A stretch of DNA of 64,000 nt, from the NCBI RefSeq assembly GCF_000019525.1, contig NC_010506.1, positions 1,488,001 through 1,552,000 of the forward strand. The letters run 5' to 3'. This DNA comes from Shewanella woodyi ATCC 51908. GTDB taxonomy: Bacteria > Pseudomonadota > Gammaproteobacteria > Enterobacterales > Shewanellaceae. Within the stretch, counting starts at the first letter, position 1. Every line of letters begins with the position of its first letter. The translations under genes were made by a program, and so were the position numbers. Shown piece by piece: positions 7,827 to 16,231 of this stretch. Below the pieces are notes generated by a model. That model was given only the letters and a program-made list of their open reading frames with translations, made no database searches and was not told the DNA's origin.

Positions 7827-8732
7827 ATGATGCGAGTTTTCTTGTGGTTCATTATAAGCTTAATCCCCTCTGTTGCGTTGGCAAATGTGTACACATTGCC
7901 GGAAAATGGTAGTCGCCTTATTGGCGAGATCCAGATGCATACTGTTGTTAAGGGTGACTTCTTTCAAACGATAGCTAAACAGTACAACATAGGCATTTTG
8001 GAGTTAATGGAAACCAACCCTGGTGTGGATCCATTTCTGCCTGATGTAGGCACTAAGCTTGTTATCCCAACTCAGATGCTGTTGCCAGATGTTCCACGTA
8101 CTGGGATTGTGATTAACCTGCCTGAACTACGCCTCTACTACTTTCCTAAAAATGGTAAAGAGGTTCATGTTTTCCCTGTTGGAATAGGGCGTATTGGTCG
8201 CGAAACCCCTGAGATGGTCACTAAGATTAAATCTAGGATCCCTAATCCAAGCTGGACGCCACCTGCAAGTATTCGTAAAGATCATCTAGAGGAGCGTGGT
8301 GAAGTGCTTCCACGTATTGTGCCTGCAGGGCCAGACAATCCGCTGGGGAAATATGCAATGCAGCTCTCCTACGGCGATGGCAGCTACCTTATTCACGGTA
8401 CCAATAAAGATTTTGGGATCGGCATGCGTGTTAGCTCTGGTTGTATCCGTCTAAACCCAGATGATATTGAGTGGTTATTCCATCAGGCTAAATATGGCGA
8501 CTCAGTTAGAATTATCAACCAGACAGTGAAAACCTCTTCTGAGCCTGATGGAGAGCAGATCATTGAGGTGCACTCTGCGCTGTCAAAGTCAGAGTTAGAT
8601 GCCAGTAGAGAGAAGGTCGTAAGTTTGACCGCTGGGATTGTTAAGTTTATCAGTCAAGAGAGTGTAGATAGCTTTAAAGCCAATGATGCTCTGCTGGCTC
8701 AAGATGGATTACCGATTAATATCAGCTTGTAA
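7827..8732 (+). CDS. LysM-containing L,D-transpeptidase (ErfK/YbiS/YcfS family)
   Basis: This is a periplasmic enzyme of the YkuD family that makes L,D linkages in peptidoglycan or attaches Braun lipoprotein to it. A signal peptide (about residues 1-19, ending SVALA) is followed by a LysM domain (about 38-82) and a YkuD catalytic domain with H190 and SSGCIRL (C206 is the nucleophile). The length (301) fits E. coli ErfK/YcfS. A Braun-type lipoprotein with C-terminal lysine is encoded 0.8 kb away at 9535-9801, which supports an anchoring role, though the exact reaction is inferred. A terminator follows directly. Confidence 0.93.
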   Translation: MMRVFLWFIISLIPSVALANVYTLPENGSRLIGEIQMHTVVKGDFFQTIAKQYNIGILELMETNPGVDPFLPDVGTKLVIPTQMLLPDVPRTGIVINLPELRLYYFPKNGKEVHVFPVGIGRIGRETPEMVTKIKSRIPNPSWTPPASIRKDHLEERGEVLPRIVPAGPDNPLGKYAMQLSYGDGSYLIHGTNKDFGIGMRVSSGCIRLNPDDIEWLFHQAKYGDSVRIINQTVKTSSEPDGEQIIEVHSALSKSELDASREKVVSLTAGIVKFISQESVDSFKANDALLAQDGLPINISL

Positions 8733-8762
8733 TAGCAGCGGGTATGACATAACGATTTCATT

Positions 8763-8787
8763 AAGCGCTCTAAGGAGCGCTTTTTTG
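8763..8787 (+). terminator. Rho-independent terminator after the L,D-transpeptidase
   Basis: AAGCGCTC (8763-8770), loop TAAG and GAGCGCTT (8775-8782) form a perfect 8-bp stem followed by a run of T. Confidence 0.9.
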
Positions 8788-8870
8788 TGTCTCGATAGCA
8801 GTTGAATTTGCTGGGATTCTTGGTATGTTGGCAGTGACTATATAAACTTTCAATTTTAAAGGGAATTAAT

Positions 8871-9398
8871 ATGAAAGAGGTTACCCAGCAAGGTGTGGAT
8901 GCTTTTCTTGAGTTTGTCGATAGCAACGACAGAGAGCTTATCCCCTATCTACTCCATGAGTTCAGTGATTTTATCTCAGAAAAACCCGTAAAAGCCTATC
9001 GCGGCGTTCGTTACCCTAAGTCAATTTCTACTGACTCCACTATTTTTGAGCCAAAGCCAGTCTCTTTAGTATCTCTGAGCATGAGCCGCTCTCAAGCGAT
9101 GATATTTGCCGATAACTCGACCTCAATAGGGCGAAGACCAGTAAAGTTCAGTGGTGATATTGGCGTACTCTATCAAGCCAAAATTCAAGGAGCTTATTTG
9201 AATCTGCATAAGCTTGCGACTTATTTAGTCAATTTAGCTTGCAGTGGGCTGAAGCCAGAGGGAGTTTGCTTTGATCCCATGGACAAGCGTCTTCAATTGG
9301 CACTGACTGAGCAGGAGTTAATTGGCTCGGCGATATTAATACCGATCACCCAATATGATGGTCACAACTTAGCGTTAGGCTTTCAACAGGCGGCATAA
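8871..9398 (+). CDS. Uncharacterised protein with an ADP-ribosyltransferase-like motif pattern
   Basis: I do not recognise this 175-residue cytoplasmic-looking protein as a named family. It has no signal peptide or membrane segment. Three spaced motifs resemble the R-S-E class of ADP-ribosyltransferases: an arginine in YRG (Y43-R44-G45), an SxS stretch (S68/S70/S72, in SLSMSRSQAMIFA) and ExE (E147-Q-E149, in LTEQELIGSAI). Their order and spacing are as expected for that fold. The assignment is my inference from motifs only; it could be an inactive relative or coincidence. It is flanked by its own terminator upstream and convergent lpp downstream, so it is probably monocistronic. Confidence 0.8.
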   Translation: MKEVTQQGVDAFLEFVDSNDRELIPYLLHEFSDFISEKPVKAYRGVRYPKSISTDSTIFEPKPVSLVSLSMSRSQAMIFADNSTSIGRRPVKFSGDIGVLYQAKIQGAYLNLHKLATYLVNLACSGLKPEGVCFDPMDKRLQLALTEQELIGSAILIPITQYDGHNLALGFQQAA

Positions 9399-9487
9399 TT
9401 TTGTGTTGAGGCGATTTAACTCTGGGGACTTATACAGGGAAGGTGAGGACTAAATAGGGAAGAAGATGAGGGGCGGAGCGGAGTTTT

Positions 9488-9527
9488 AAAAAGGATGTAT
9501 CGGCAACACAAGATGTGTTGCCGATAC
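9488..9527 (-). terminator. Rho-independent terminator of the lpp-like gene
   Basis: A perfect 14-bp stem (GTATCGGCAACACA at 9497-9510 against its complement at 9514-9527) with a 3-base loop lies just after the minus-strand lipoprotein gene. On the minus strand it is followed by a T-rich tract, as expected for a very highly expressed lipoprotein gene. Confidence 0.9.
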
Positions 9528-9534
9528 AGACAAA

Positions 9535-9801
9535 TTACTTCTTGTAAGAAGAAGCAACGTTGTCGATGCGAGCGTTAGCACGCTGAGCTTCTGCTTGAGC
9601 ATCCATAGCAGCTGCTTTTGCATCTTTAACGTCTGCAGAAAGAGCGCCTTGCTCTGACTTAAGCGCGCTTACTTCAGAAGATAGCTGGTCAACTTTGTTG
9701 CCAAGGTTAGCTACACTTTCTTCAAGAGCAGTAGTGTTTGCACAGCCACCTAGAAGGGCAGTCATTGCTACGCCAGCAATCATAAGTACTTTTTTGTTCA
9801 T
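9535..9801 (-). CDS. lpp: Braun-type murein lipoprotein
   Basis: This is a short outer-membrane lipoprotein of the Lpp family. The 88-residue precursor has a signal peptide with lipobox LLGGC (lipidated C20), then a purely helical heptad-repeat region rich in Ala, Leu, Asp and Lys that would trimerise as a coiled coil, and ends SSYKK. The terminal lysine is the residue that L,D-transpeptidases join to peptidoglycan in E. coli Lpp. It is longer than E. coli Lpp (78). Its codons look strongly biased, and the strong terminator fits an abundant product. It has its own 218-bp upstream region after cca. Confidence 0.93.
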   Translation of the reverse strand: MNKKVLMIAGVAMTALLGGCANTTALEESVANLGNKVDQLSSEVSALKSEQGALSADVKDAKAAAMDAQAEAQRANARIDNVASSYKK

Positions 9802-10019
9802 TGGGAAATCCCTTTAAATAGGTTGGATAAATTTGCACAGCTGTACATTACAACTGAACAGGTTAATTATGTCATAGCTATTGTATTTTGCTATGAATTT
9901 TCACCCTAAGGTCTGAATACCTTAATGAATATAGGCAAAAAAGCAAGTTGAAGCCCTATTTTTTGACTGTTTCGCGTCTTAGATCAACTCTTGTTGTCAT
10001 TTTAGTTAGTAAACAGGAT

Positions 10020-11273
10020 TCACTCTATAGCGCTTTCATTAAAATTTCTTTTAAACTCTGTGACAATTTCAATACGCTTTAATTTAAGTTGCTCTTTAAT
10101 CTCTGCACCTTTAAAGCCCGCTTCTATGATAGGTTTTACTGCGACTGAGTTTGCAACTTGAAAACTCTCCCTTAGATAATCTGCTTGGGGGTAAGGACTA
10201 TTCTCCAATCCTAATCGACCTTTGGAGTCAGCTTCACAAGCTGTAGCAAGTTGTTCCAGTCTGTCAGGCTTACGCCAAAGATCCGCTTTATCAAATATCT
10301 TAATTAAGGTCTCTGGGCGCAGTTCACGGATATTATGGACATTCTGATGCTGATCGCTCACCAGGAGAGCTAAATCTCGGTACTCATTTGGTACCTTGGC
10401 TCGGGCGCAGAGCACTTTTATGAGGGCTAAGCCTGATTGGCCATGACCATGGTGTTTCGGTAGCGTCGCTTTTGGGCTTAAGGCTTTACCTAAGTCGTGG
10501 ACAAGTGCTGCAAATCGCACGCTGTTTTCATCGGAGAGTTTAGCGGCCTGAGCTAGTACCATCAGTGTGTGTATGCCTGTATCTATCTCTGGGTGCCACT
10601 TTTCAGGTTGAGGGACGCCAAAGAGGGCATGGATCTCGGGGAAGAGGATCTCAAGTGCTTGGCATTGGTTAAGAACTTCAATAAAAATCTGCGGATTTTG
10701 AGTCGAAAGCGCCTTATCGAGCTCAAGAAACACCCGCTCGGACGTTAATGCCTCAAGCTCACCGCTTTGGCTGATCTTGGTCATCAGCGCCAATGTTTCA
10801 TCGGCAACGGTAAAACCAAGATGGTGAAAACGAGCGGCAAAGCGGGCCACTCTAAGTACTCTTAAAGGATCTTCTACGAATGCATCTGAGACATGGCGAA
10901 GCATTTTACTTTCAATATCTTTGATGCCGCCATAGGGGTCGAATAGCTCACCTTTGTCGTCTTGCGCGATGGCATTGATGGTCAGATCGCGGCGAAGCAG
11001 ATCCTCTTCTAGGGTCACATCTGGGCTGGCATCACAGCTAAATCCGCCATAGCCGCTACCTGTTTTTCGCTCTGTACGCGCTAACGCATATTCTTGTTGG
11101 GTTTTAGGGTGCAGAAAAACGGGAAAATCTTTACCCACCTGTTTATAGCCCAGCTCAAACATCTGTTCTGGCGCTGCGCCGACCACCATGTAGTCACGAT
11201 CTTTAATGGGAAGTTTGAGTAAATTGTCGCGAACCGCGCCGCCGACCAGATAAAATTTCACTTTTGGGTCCAC
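10020..11273 (-). CDS. cca: Multifunctional CCA tRNA nucleotidyltransferase / HD phosphohydrolase
   Basis: This enzyme adds or repairs the 3' CCA end of tRNAs and, in the long bacterial form, has phosphodiesterase and phosphatase activity. The N-terminal nucleotidyltransferase head has YLVGGAVRD (8-16) and the metal-binding DRD (D25, D27), followed by the RRDLTINA and [14 protein letters not shown] blocks. The C-terminal HD domain has VHDLGK (H259, D260). Length (417) matches E. coli (412). A GTG start at 11273 is given; an internal GTG at 11261 (before KFYLVGG) would align better with E. coli but lacks a better ribosome site. It is divergent from exeA. Confidence 0.97.
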   Translation of the reverse strand: MDPKVKFYLVGGAVRDNLLKLPIKDRDYMVVGAAPEQMFELGYKQVGKDFPVFLHPKTQQEYALARTERKTGSGYGGFSCDASPDVTLEEDLLRRDLTINAIAQDDKGELFDPYGGIKDIESKMLRHVSDAFVEDPLRVLRVARFAARFHHLGFTVADETLALMTKISQSGELEALTSERVFLELDKALSTQNPQIFIEVLNQCQALEILFPEIHALFGVPQPEKWHPEIDTGIHTLMVLAQAAKLSDENSVRFAALVHDLGKALSPKATLPKHHGHGQSGLALIKVLCARAKVPNEYRDLALLVSDQHQNVHNIRELRPETLIKIFDKADLWRKPDRLEQLATACEADSKGRLGLENSPYPQADYLRESFQVANSVAVKPIIEAGFKGAEIKEQLKLKRIEIVTEFKRNFNESAIE

Positions 11274-11421
11274 TGCCTCTTTTACTGTGATGTAGGAAGC
11301 TTACCATGCCTTGAATCGGCGTACAGACGCATTTTTTCATCCATTTTTTGACATGCTAGGCTGTTAGCTTTAATTTGAACTGTTTTTTTACTATTTTGTC
11401 GTTATAAGGATAGATAACTGC

Positions 11422-13038
11422 ATGTACAAGGCGTTTTTTGGATTAAGCGATAACCCTTTTTCTATCGCACCCAACCCCCATTATCTGTTTCTCAGCGATC
11501 GCCATCGTGAAGCATTAGCACATCTAACTTATGGTTTAGGCGACACGGGGGGCTTTGTTCTGCTAACTGGAGAGGTCGGAACAGGTAAAACTACCGTCTC
11601 TCGCTGCTTGCTCAATCAACTGCCGGAGAATACCGATACCGCTTTTATTCTCAATCCCTCTCTTACCGAGCTCGAGTTACTTGCCACCTTATGTGATGAG
11701 CTTTCAATTGAGTATGAGAAAGAGCCGACACTGAAGCAGTTAACGGATCTGTTGAGTAAATACCTGCTGGCTAATCATGAAAAGGGACGCAATACCGTTC
11801 TCATTATTGATGAAGCCCAACATCTAAGAGCCGAAGTGCTTGAACAGTTACGTCTGCTAACCAACCTTGAAACCGATACCAAAAAGCTACTGCAGGTTAT
11901 TTTAATTGGTCAGCCTGAGCTTCAGCAGCTCCTTAAACGCCAAGAGCTACGCCAGTTGGCGCAGCGGATCACCGCAAGATACCACTTGCTACCATTGACG
12001 CCTGAAGAGGTAGGTTTGTATGTTCACCATAGGCTGCAAGTAGCTGGACGTCATGAGCCACTGTTTAATACGGGAGCCATTAAAGCCTTACACAGATACA
12101 GTGGTGGTATTCCTCGTTTAATCAATCTTTTATGCGAACGCGCGTTAATGGCGAGCTACGCTAAATCAAAAGTGCCCGTAGATAAAAAGATGGTGATCTC
12201 AGCTTCAGCTGAAGTGCTGGGAGAGGAGATTAAGCAGACTAACTACCTATTGCCAGCGGGTATCGCAGCGGCGGTGGGTTTGAGCTGTGTGTTAGGTTAT
12301 CTGCTACTCACAAAGCAGCAGAGTGCAGTGACGACGCCATCGGCCCAAGTCAGCCCAGTTGTTAAGCCTGAAGTTAGCACTGAGCCTGTTAAAGCCAATC
12401 TCGAAAATAAGTTAGATGCAAGTCAGCGGGTGTTAAATGATGCGATTGCGAATAGCCGCAACATAGACACTGCCTATGCCAGTATTTTAGGTCTTTGGGG
12501 TAAGGTGCCCTATTTAGGCTTAAGTGCCTGTCAGTCTGCCGAACAACAGGGGCTTTCATGCTTTCAGCAACAGGGTAACTGGAACTCATTAACCCGTCTT
12601 AACTTTCCTGCTGTGGTGTATCTGGTCGATGGCCAAGATGAAGCATTTTATGGCACGGTAGTATCAAGAAGTGGCGAGCAGTTACTTCTCCAGCTTAATG
12701 AGCAGCAGCTTTGGGTCGACAGAGAGTGGTTTAACCGTCACTTTAGCGGCACATTCGAGCTACTCTGGCAGGCGCCAGATGAGCTGCCACGTGAGATAGG
12801 CAAAGGCTCAAATCCGGCGCAGATCCAGTGGCTGGAAAATAGCTTAGCTAAAATCGATAACACAGCTCCTCGCCTAGTGAGTCGATTCGATATTCAGCTG
12901 GAGGAGCAGTTAAAGCGCTTCCAGCGTAAACATGGATTGAGAGCCGATGCTATCGCCGGCAGTCAGACATTGGTTCAGCTTAATCTCTACTTGAGTGCCC
13001 AAGGGCCAAGGTTAATGCAAGCTAAGGGTCACTACTAA
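11422..13038 (+). CDS. exeA: ExeA/GspA-type AAA ATPase with peptidoglycan-binding domain
   Basis: ExeA is an inner-membrane ATPase that, with ExeB, helps the type II secretion secretin pass and assemble across the peptidoglycan in Aeromonas. The N-terminal AAA domain starts MYKAFFGLSDNPFSIAPNP and has Walker A GEVGTGKTT (50-58) and Walker B LIIDEAQ (D130, E131). One membrane segment lies at about 276-296. The periplasmic part ends in a peptidoglycan-binding type 1 fold (about 470-525). Length 538 matches ExeA. The stop overlaps the exeB start by one base (TAATG). The other type II secretion genes are not in this window. MshM-like ATPases are related, but the ExeB neighbour favours ExeA. Confidence 0.93.
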   Translation: MYKAFFGLSDNPFSIAPNPHYLFLSDRHREALAHLTYGLGDTGGFVLLTGEVGTGKTTVSRCLLNQLPENTDTAFILNPSLTELELLATLCDELSIEYEKEPTLKQLTDLLSKYLLANHEKGRNTVLIIDEAQHLRAEVLEQLRLLTNLETDTKKLLQVILIGQPELQQLLKRQELRQLAQRITARYHLLPLTPEEVGLYVHHRLQVAGRHEPLFNTGAIKALHRYSGGIPRLINLLCERALMASYAKSKVPVDKKMVISASAEVLGEEIKQTNYLLPAGIAAAVGLSCVLGYLLLTKQQSAVTTPSAQVSPVVKPEVSTEPVKANLENKLDASQRVLNDAIANSRNIDTAYASILGLWGKVPYLGLSACQSAEQQGLSCFQQQGNWNSLTRLNFPAVVYLVDGQDEAFYGTVVSRSGEQLLLQLNEQQLWVDREWFNRHFSGTFELLWQAPDELPREIGKGSNPAQIQWLENSLAKIDNTAPRLVSRFDIQLEEQLKRFQRKHGLRADAIAGSQTLVQLNLYLSAQGPRLMQAKGHY

Positions 13039-14024
13039 TGTCTATTTTACTCGACGCTGTTACTCGGGCTAAACAGCAAAATGCCGATATAAACCTAGAT
13101 CCGGTACTGACACCAAGAGCGCAATATGAACAGCTAAGCAGAGGGAGAAATAGAGGAGTATTGCTCCTACTTAGCTTAGTTATTTTGAGCCTGTTAGTGG
13201 TGATCGTCTGGTTGGTTCGCGATCAAAGCACAGAGGTGGTAAAGATTGAAAATCAGCCTCAACAAGTAGAGTCTGTTTTACCTGAAAAAGTGCAAGAGAT
13301 AGCGGTGGTTGATGAGAGCTCTGCTTCGGTTAAAAACGGTATTCAGCTTGCTGGTAAGGTGGCACTTCCTATTGCTGAGTCAATGCCAGTTAGGTATCAG
13401 GCTCAATCTCAACCTCATCAGCCAAGGCAAGTGGTTAGAGAGAGTAGTTCGCGAAATCTTACAGCATCTTCAGTCGATGACACGGCTGGAGAGCCTATTA
13501 TATTGGGCGCGAATGCAAACCATAAAGGTCAGGAGTTACTCAATTCACTTAAGTATCAGGTGGACTCTGCAGCTCATGATCTAGGTATGACTAAGAGTCA
13601 AGTTCAGCAACAACCTGAGCAGGCGCAAAATCAAGCTCAACCCCAAGTTGAGGAGGAAACCCGTAACTATCAGAGCGAGGGCAACCTGTTAGCGGCGTTC
13701 GAGGCTGCACTGAAAGAGGTTGAAGTGAATAGATCGGTGGCAACGCCTGTTACAGAGAAGAGTCTAGATCCTATTCCAACACCAAAACAGGACACTCTAC
13801 CCAGTTATGGCCAACTGCCCGCAGGGCTGCAACTGCAGGTGCCTGAGTTTAATATCAATGCCCATGTATACTCTAGCGATCCAAATAATCGATGGCTTAA
13901 TGTCGATGGCGCTGAACTGCAGCAGGGGGACTCTATTGGAGGCAAGCTTGAGATTGTGGAGATTAGACCGCGAGATGTGGTGCTAGCGATCCAAGGGACT
14001 GAATTTAAGGTGCCAGCAATTTAA
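13038..14024 (+). CDS. exeB: ExeB/GspB-type general secretion protein
   Basis: ExeB forms an inner-membrane complex with ExeA that contacts peptidoglycan and the secretin. The 328-residue protein begins MSILLDAVTRAKQQ, has a single membrane segment (about 41-60), then a long glutamine- and proline-rich linker of low complexity (about 65-265). It ends in a compact GspB domain (about 280-328) with LNVDGAELQQGD. The start codon overlaps the exeA stop, indicating translational coupling. A strong terminator follows, so exeA-exeB form a two-gene operon. The linker is expected to vary; the terminal domain fixes the family. Confidence 0.92.
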   Translation: MSILLDAVTRAKQQNADINLDPVLTPRAQYEQLSRGRNRGVLLLLSLVILSLLVVIVWLVRDQSTEVVKIENQPQQVESVLPEKVQEIAVVDESSASVKNGIQLAGKVALPIAESMPVRYQAQSQPHQPRQVVRESSSRNLTASSVDDTAGEPIILGANANHKGQELLNSLKYQVDSAAHDLGMTKSQVQQQPEQAQNQAQPQVEEETRNYQSEGNLLAAFEAALKEVEVNRSVATPVTEKSLDPIPTPKQDTLPSYGQLPAGLQLQVPEFNINAHVYSSDPNNRWLNVDGAELQQGDSIGGKLEIVEIRPRDVVLAIQGTEFKVPAI

Positions 14025-14041
14025 GGTTATGGTTAACTGAT

Positions 14042-14088
14042 AAAAGCCTGTGAATGCGCCATTAAAGGCAGTATTCACAGGCTTTTTT
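14042..14088 (+). terminator. Bidirectional terminator between exeB and nhaD
   Basis: AAAAGCCTGTGAAT (14042-14055) pairs perfectly with ATTCACAGGCTTTT (14073-14086), with T runs outward on both strands. It separates the convergent exeB and nhaD genes. Confidence 0.9.
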
Positions 14089-14108
14089 GTCTCTATCAAT
14101 TATCGTCA

Positions 14109-15356
14109 TTAACCATGAAGATGATTGGCGATAAAGAGAGTTAAACCATAACCTAAGCTGTAGCAGAGCAGTAGCGCAGGAACATATTTAAGGTAGCTGA
14201 CAAAGGTCAGTTCTTTTACCTTGCTCATGGCGATAATGCCCGATGCTGAGCCTATAACCAGTAGGGACCCGCCGACGCCAACTGAATAGGTTAAGCCTAA
14301 CCATTCTGCCGTGGTTAATACCGGTTCCGCTTTCAATAGAGCAGCGGTAAGTGGCACGTTATCTAAGATGGCTGATCCAATACCGGTAACAAAGTTTGAG
14401 ATATTTGGGTCATACATGGCATAGACCTCTGTTAATAGATCTAATGTACCTATCTCCTTTAGCATTCCAACGAGTAGCAGTATTCCTAGGAAGAACAGCA
14501 GGGTGTCATACTCCACTTGTCGAATGTACTCCAGAATCTCCATCTCCTCCTTTTTACTTCGAAAGTTATGTCCCACCAGAAATAGGATTGAGAGACCGGT
14601 TAAGAAGGTGAGCACTGGCGGGATCCCAAATAGGATATTCAATGCCATTGTCGCGATAATCGTACAGAAGAAGATAATGGCGATAACAATATCAACTTTA
14701 TGGTACTCACGTGTGATTGGTGTGGTGCTGACATGACCTTCGGCTTTGAGAGAGAACAATACCGCAAGTAACATGACACTGACCGCTGCAGGTACAAAGA
14801 GGATAAGTAGTTCAGACATCTGTACATGACCTCCAAGGAAGATCATCAAGGTGGTCACATCCCCAGTGATTAGTGATACGCCCCCTGAGTTGACCGCGAA
14901 AATGATCAACACTGCCATTCTGCGTCTCATCTGATTATCAAGCTTGAAGGTGGTTAGTAATCCCAGTGACACTAACGTCGCGGTGACATTGTCGCAGATA
15001 GCCGAAAGAATAAGAGAGAATAGCGCGACTTGCAGCATTAAAACCCGTACTGACACCTTCTGTGGAAACAACTTTTGCACCAAGATCTGGATCATCCCCT
15101 TAGCGTTCAGGTAGGCGACAAAGGTCATGGTCGACATTAAGAACAACCAAAGCGTAGCTATCTCAAGTAGGTTTTCATTTAACTCCGCTGCAATCAACTT
15201 TTCATGGCCAGGATCTCCCGCTGACATAAAGAGTGCAATCCAAGAGACACAGCCAAAAAATAGGGTGGTTTTGGCTTTGTTGAGGTGGGTTACCTCCTCG
15301 AAAATGATACTTAACAGTGCCAGAATGGCGAGAGAGATAAGGAATATGTAGAGCAT
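14109..15356 (-). CDS. nhaD: Sodium/proton antiporter NhaD
   Basis: NhaD exports sodium (and lithium) in exchange for protons at the inner membrane, common in marine and alkaline-tolerant bacteria. The protein is about 415 residues with 11-13 hydrophobic helices and family blocks such as ILSAICDNVTATLVSLGLL and GIGSAILDNVPLTAALL, the paired DNxTA/DNVP regions of the ion transporter superfamily. The reading frame stays open to 15479, but the start at 15356 (MLYIFLISLAILALL) is chosen because it has an AGGAA ribosome site and fits homologues; the extra N-terminal part is polar and arginine-rich, unlike a membrane protein start. It is transcribed alone. Confidence 0.93.
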   Translation of the reverse strand: MLYIFLISLAILALLSIIFEEVTHLNKAKTTLFFGCVSWIALFMSAGDPGHEKLIAAELNENLLEIATLWLFLMSTMTFVAYLNAKGMIQILVQKLFPQKVSVRVLMLQVALFSLILSAICDNVTATLVSLGLLTTFKLDNQMRRRMAVLIIFAVNSGGVSLITGDVTTLMIFLGGHVQMSELLILFVPAAVSVMLLAVLFSLKAEGHVSTTPITREYHKVDIVIAIIFFCTIIATMALNILFGIPPVLTFLTGLSILFLVGHNFRSKKEEMEILEYIRQVEYDTLLFFLGILLLVGMLKEIGTLDLLTEVYAMYDPNISNFVTGIGSAILDNVPLTAALLKAEPVLTTAEWLGLTYSVGVGGSLLVIGSASGIIAMSKVKELTFVSYLKYVPALLLCYSLGYGLTLFIANHLHG

Positions 15357-15832
15357 ACGACAGTTCCTACAGCTGATTATGAGTCTACTTGGTATCAGTA
15401 AACGGTATAGTTTTAAGGTTAAATTAATCTTGGTGTGCTTAGCGGTGCGAATTAGGCCATAGAGAGGGGGATAAAACAAGTGTTAACTGGCTCATGTTTT
15501 CAAGAAAACTGCGGCAAAGGTCACTTTGGTGCTTGTGGTTAATATTTTGTCAATGAAACTGGAGCTGGAAGTTATCTGACTGCATGTGATTTTTAGTGGT
15601 AACAGCAAACAGTTAAGTTAGATATGATGCTTTTTTAAGTGGAATATGGTGATTGCTAGTCAGTTTTTTCTAAAAAGCTATAAGAAATGCTAATTTATTT
15701 TTTTATTTATTAGTGAAATCTGTTTGTTCAAATATTCAAAGTAAATAATGACTTGTAATTGGGTATCTTATATACAGCTTTCGTAACTTCAAAATCCACA
15801 TTTTTTCTCCTATTTCTGTCAGTGTCAAAATA
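15357..15832. other. Divergent intergenic region between nhaD and a small membrane gene
   Basis: This AT-rich stretch has no convincing gene on either strand. Its nhaD side should contain the nhaD promoter, but I cannot single one out. No riboswitch consensus was recognised. Confidence 0.5.
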
Positions 15833-15861
15833 TTGACTGCTCAAAAAGTATCCAGTAAAGT
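15833..15861 (+). promoter_or_regulatory. Candidate sigma-70 promoter within a direct repeat
   Basis: TTGACT (15833-15838), a 17-bp spacer and TAAAGT (15856-15861) lie about 90 bp upstream of the small membrane gene. The segment 15831-15858 is repeated imperfectly at 15894-15920 (shared TATTGACTG and TCCA-TAA), and AAGCAGAT also occurs twice (15882 and 15906). Confidence 0.4.
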
Positions 15862-15948
15862 GTTTCATAATATTTCTAGTAAAGCAGATACATTATTGAC
15901 TGTTGAAGCAGATCCAATAACGTTCGTTGATTAATGGGGGGTTTTAGG

Positions 15949-16152
15949 ATGAAATTTTTATTAAGGGCTGTTTTGTTACTGGGATCGCTTGTTTGGTTAG
16001 TCATCTGCGCAAAGCAGTTTGTTGGTTTTGGGATACTAGATGATCTTGCTGTTGCGATTGATCACCCAACTTTGCTAATTCAGACCTTTATAGCATTGCT
16101 CATTCTTCGTTCCGCTTGGATGTCTGGCCATGAGAAAAGACGGCCTTTTTAA
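15949..16152 (+). CDS. Small two-helix membrane protein of unknown function
   Basis: I do not recognise this 67-residue protein. It has two hydrophobic segments (about 5-25 and 40-57) and a basic C-terminus (GHEKRRPF), so it is a small inner-membrane protein with both ends probably in the cytoplasm. An upstream in-frame ATG exists at 15934. The 15949 start is preferred because GGGGG (15936-15941) is then well spaced. It has a candidate promoter upstream and a strong terminator directly after, so it is likely a real monocistronic gene. Nothing in the sequence ties it to nhaD or hemL. Confidence 0.7.
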   Translation: MKFLLRAVLLLGSLVWLVICAKQFVGFGILDDLAVAIDHPTLLIQTFIALLILRSAWMSGHEKRRPF

Positions 16153-16164
16153 TATTAAGAGCAT

Positions 16165-16193
16165 AAAAAAGGACGCTTGATGCGTCCTTTTTT
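16165..16193. terminator. Bidirectional terminator between small gene and hemL
   Basis: AAAAAAGGACGC (16165-16176), loop TTGAT and GCGTCCTTTTTT (16182-16193) form a perfect stem with A and T tracts, so it can end transcripts from both convergent genes. Confidence 0.93.
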
Positions 16194-16231
16194 GTGCCTG
16201 AAACTTAATGGCTAACAATTAGATCTTTCAG

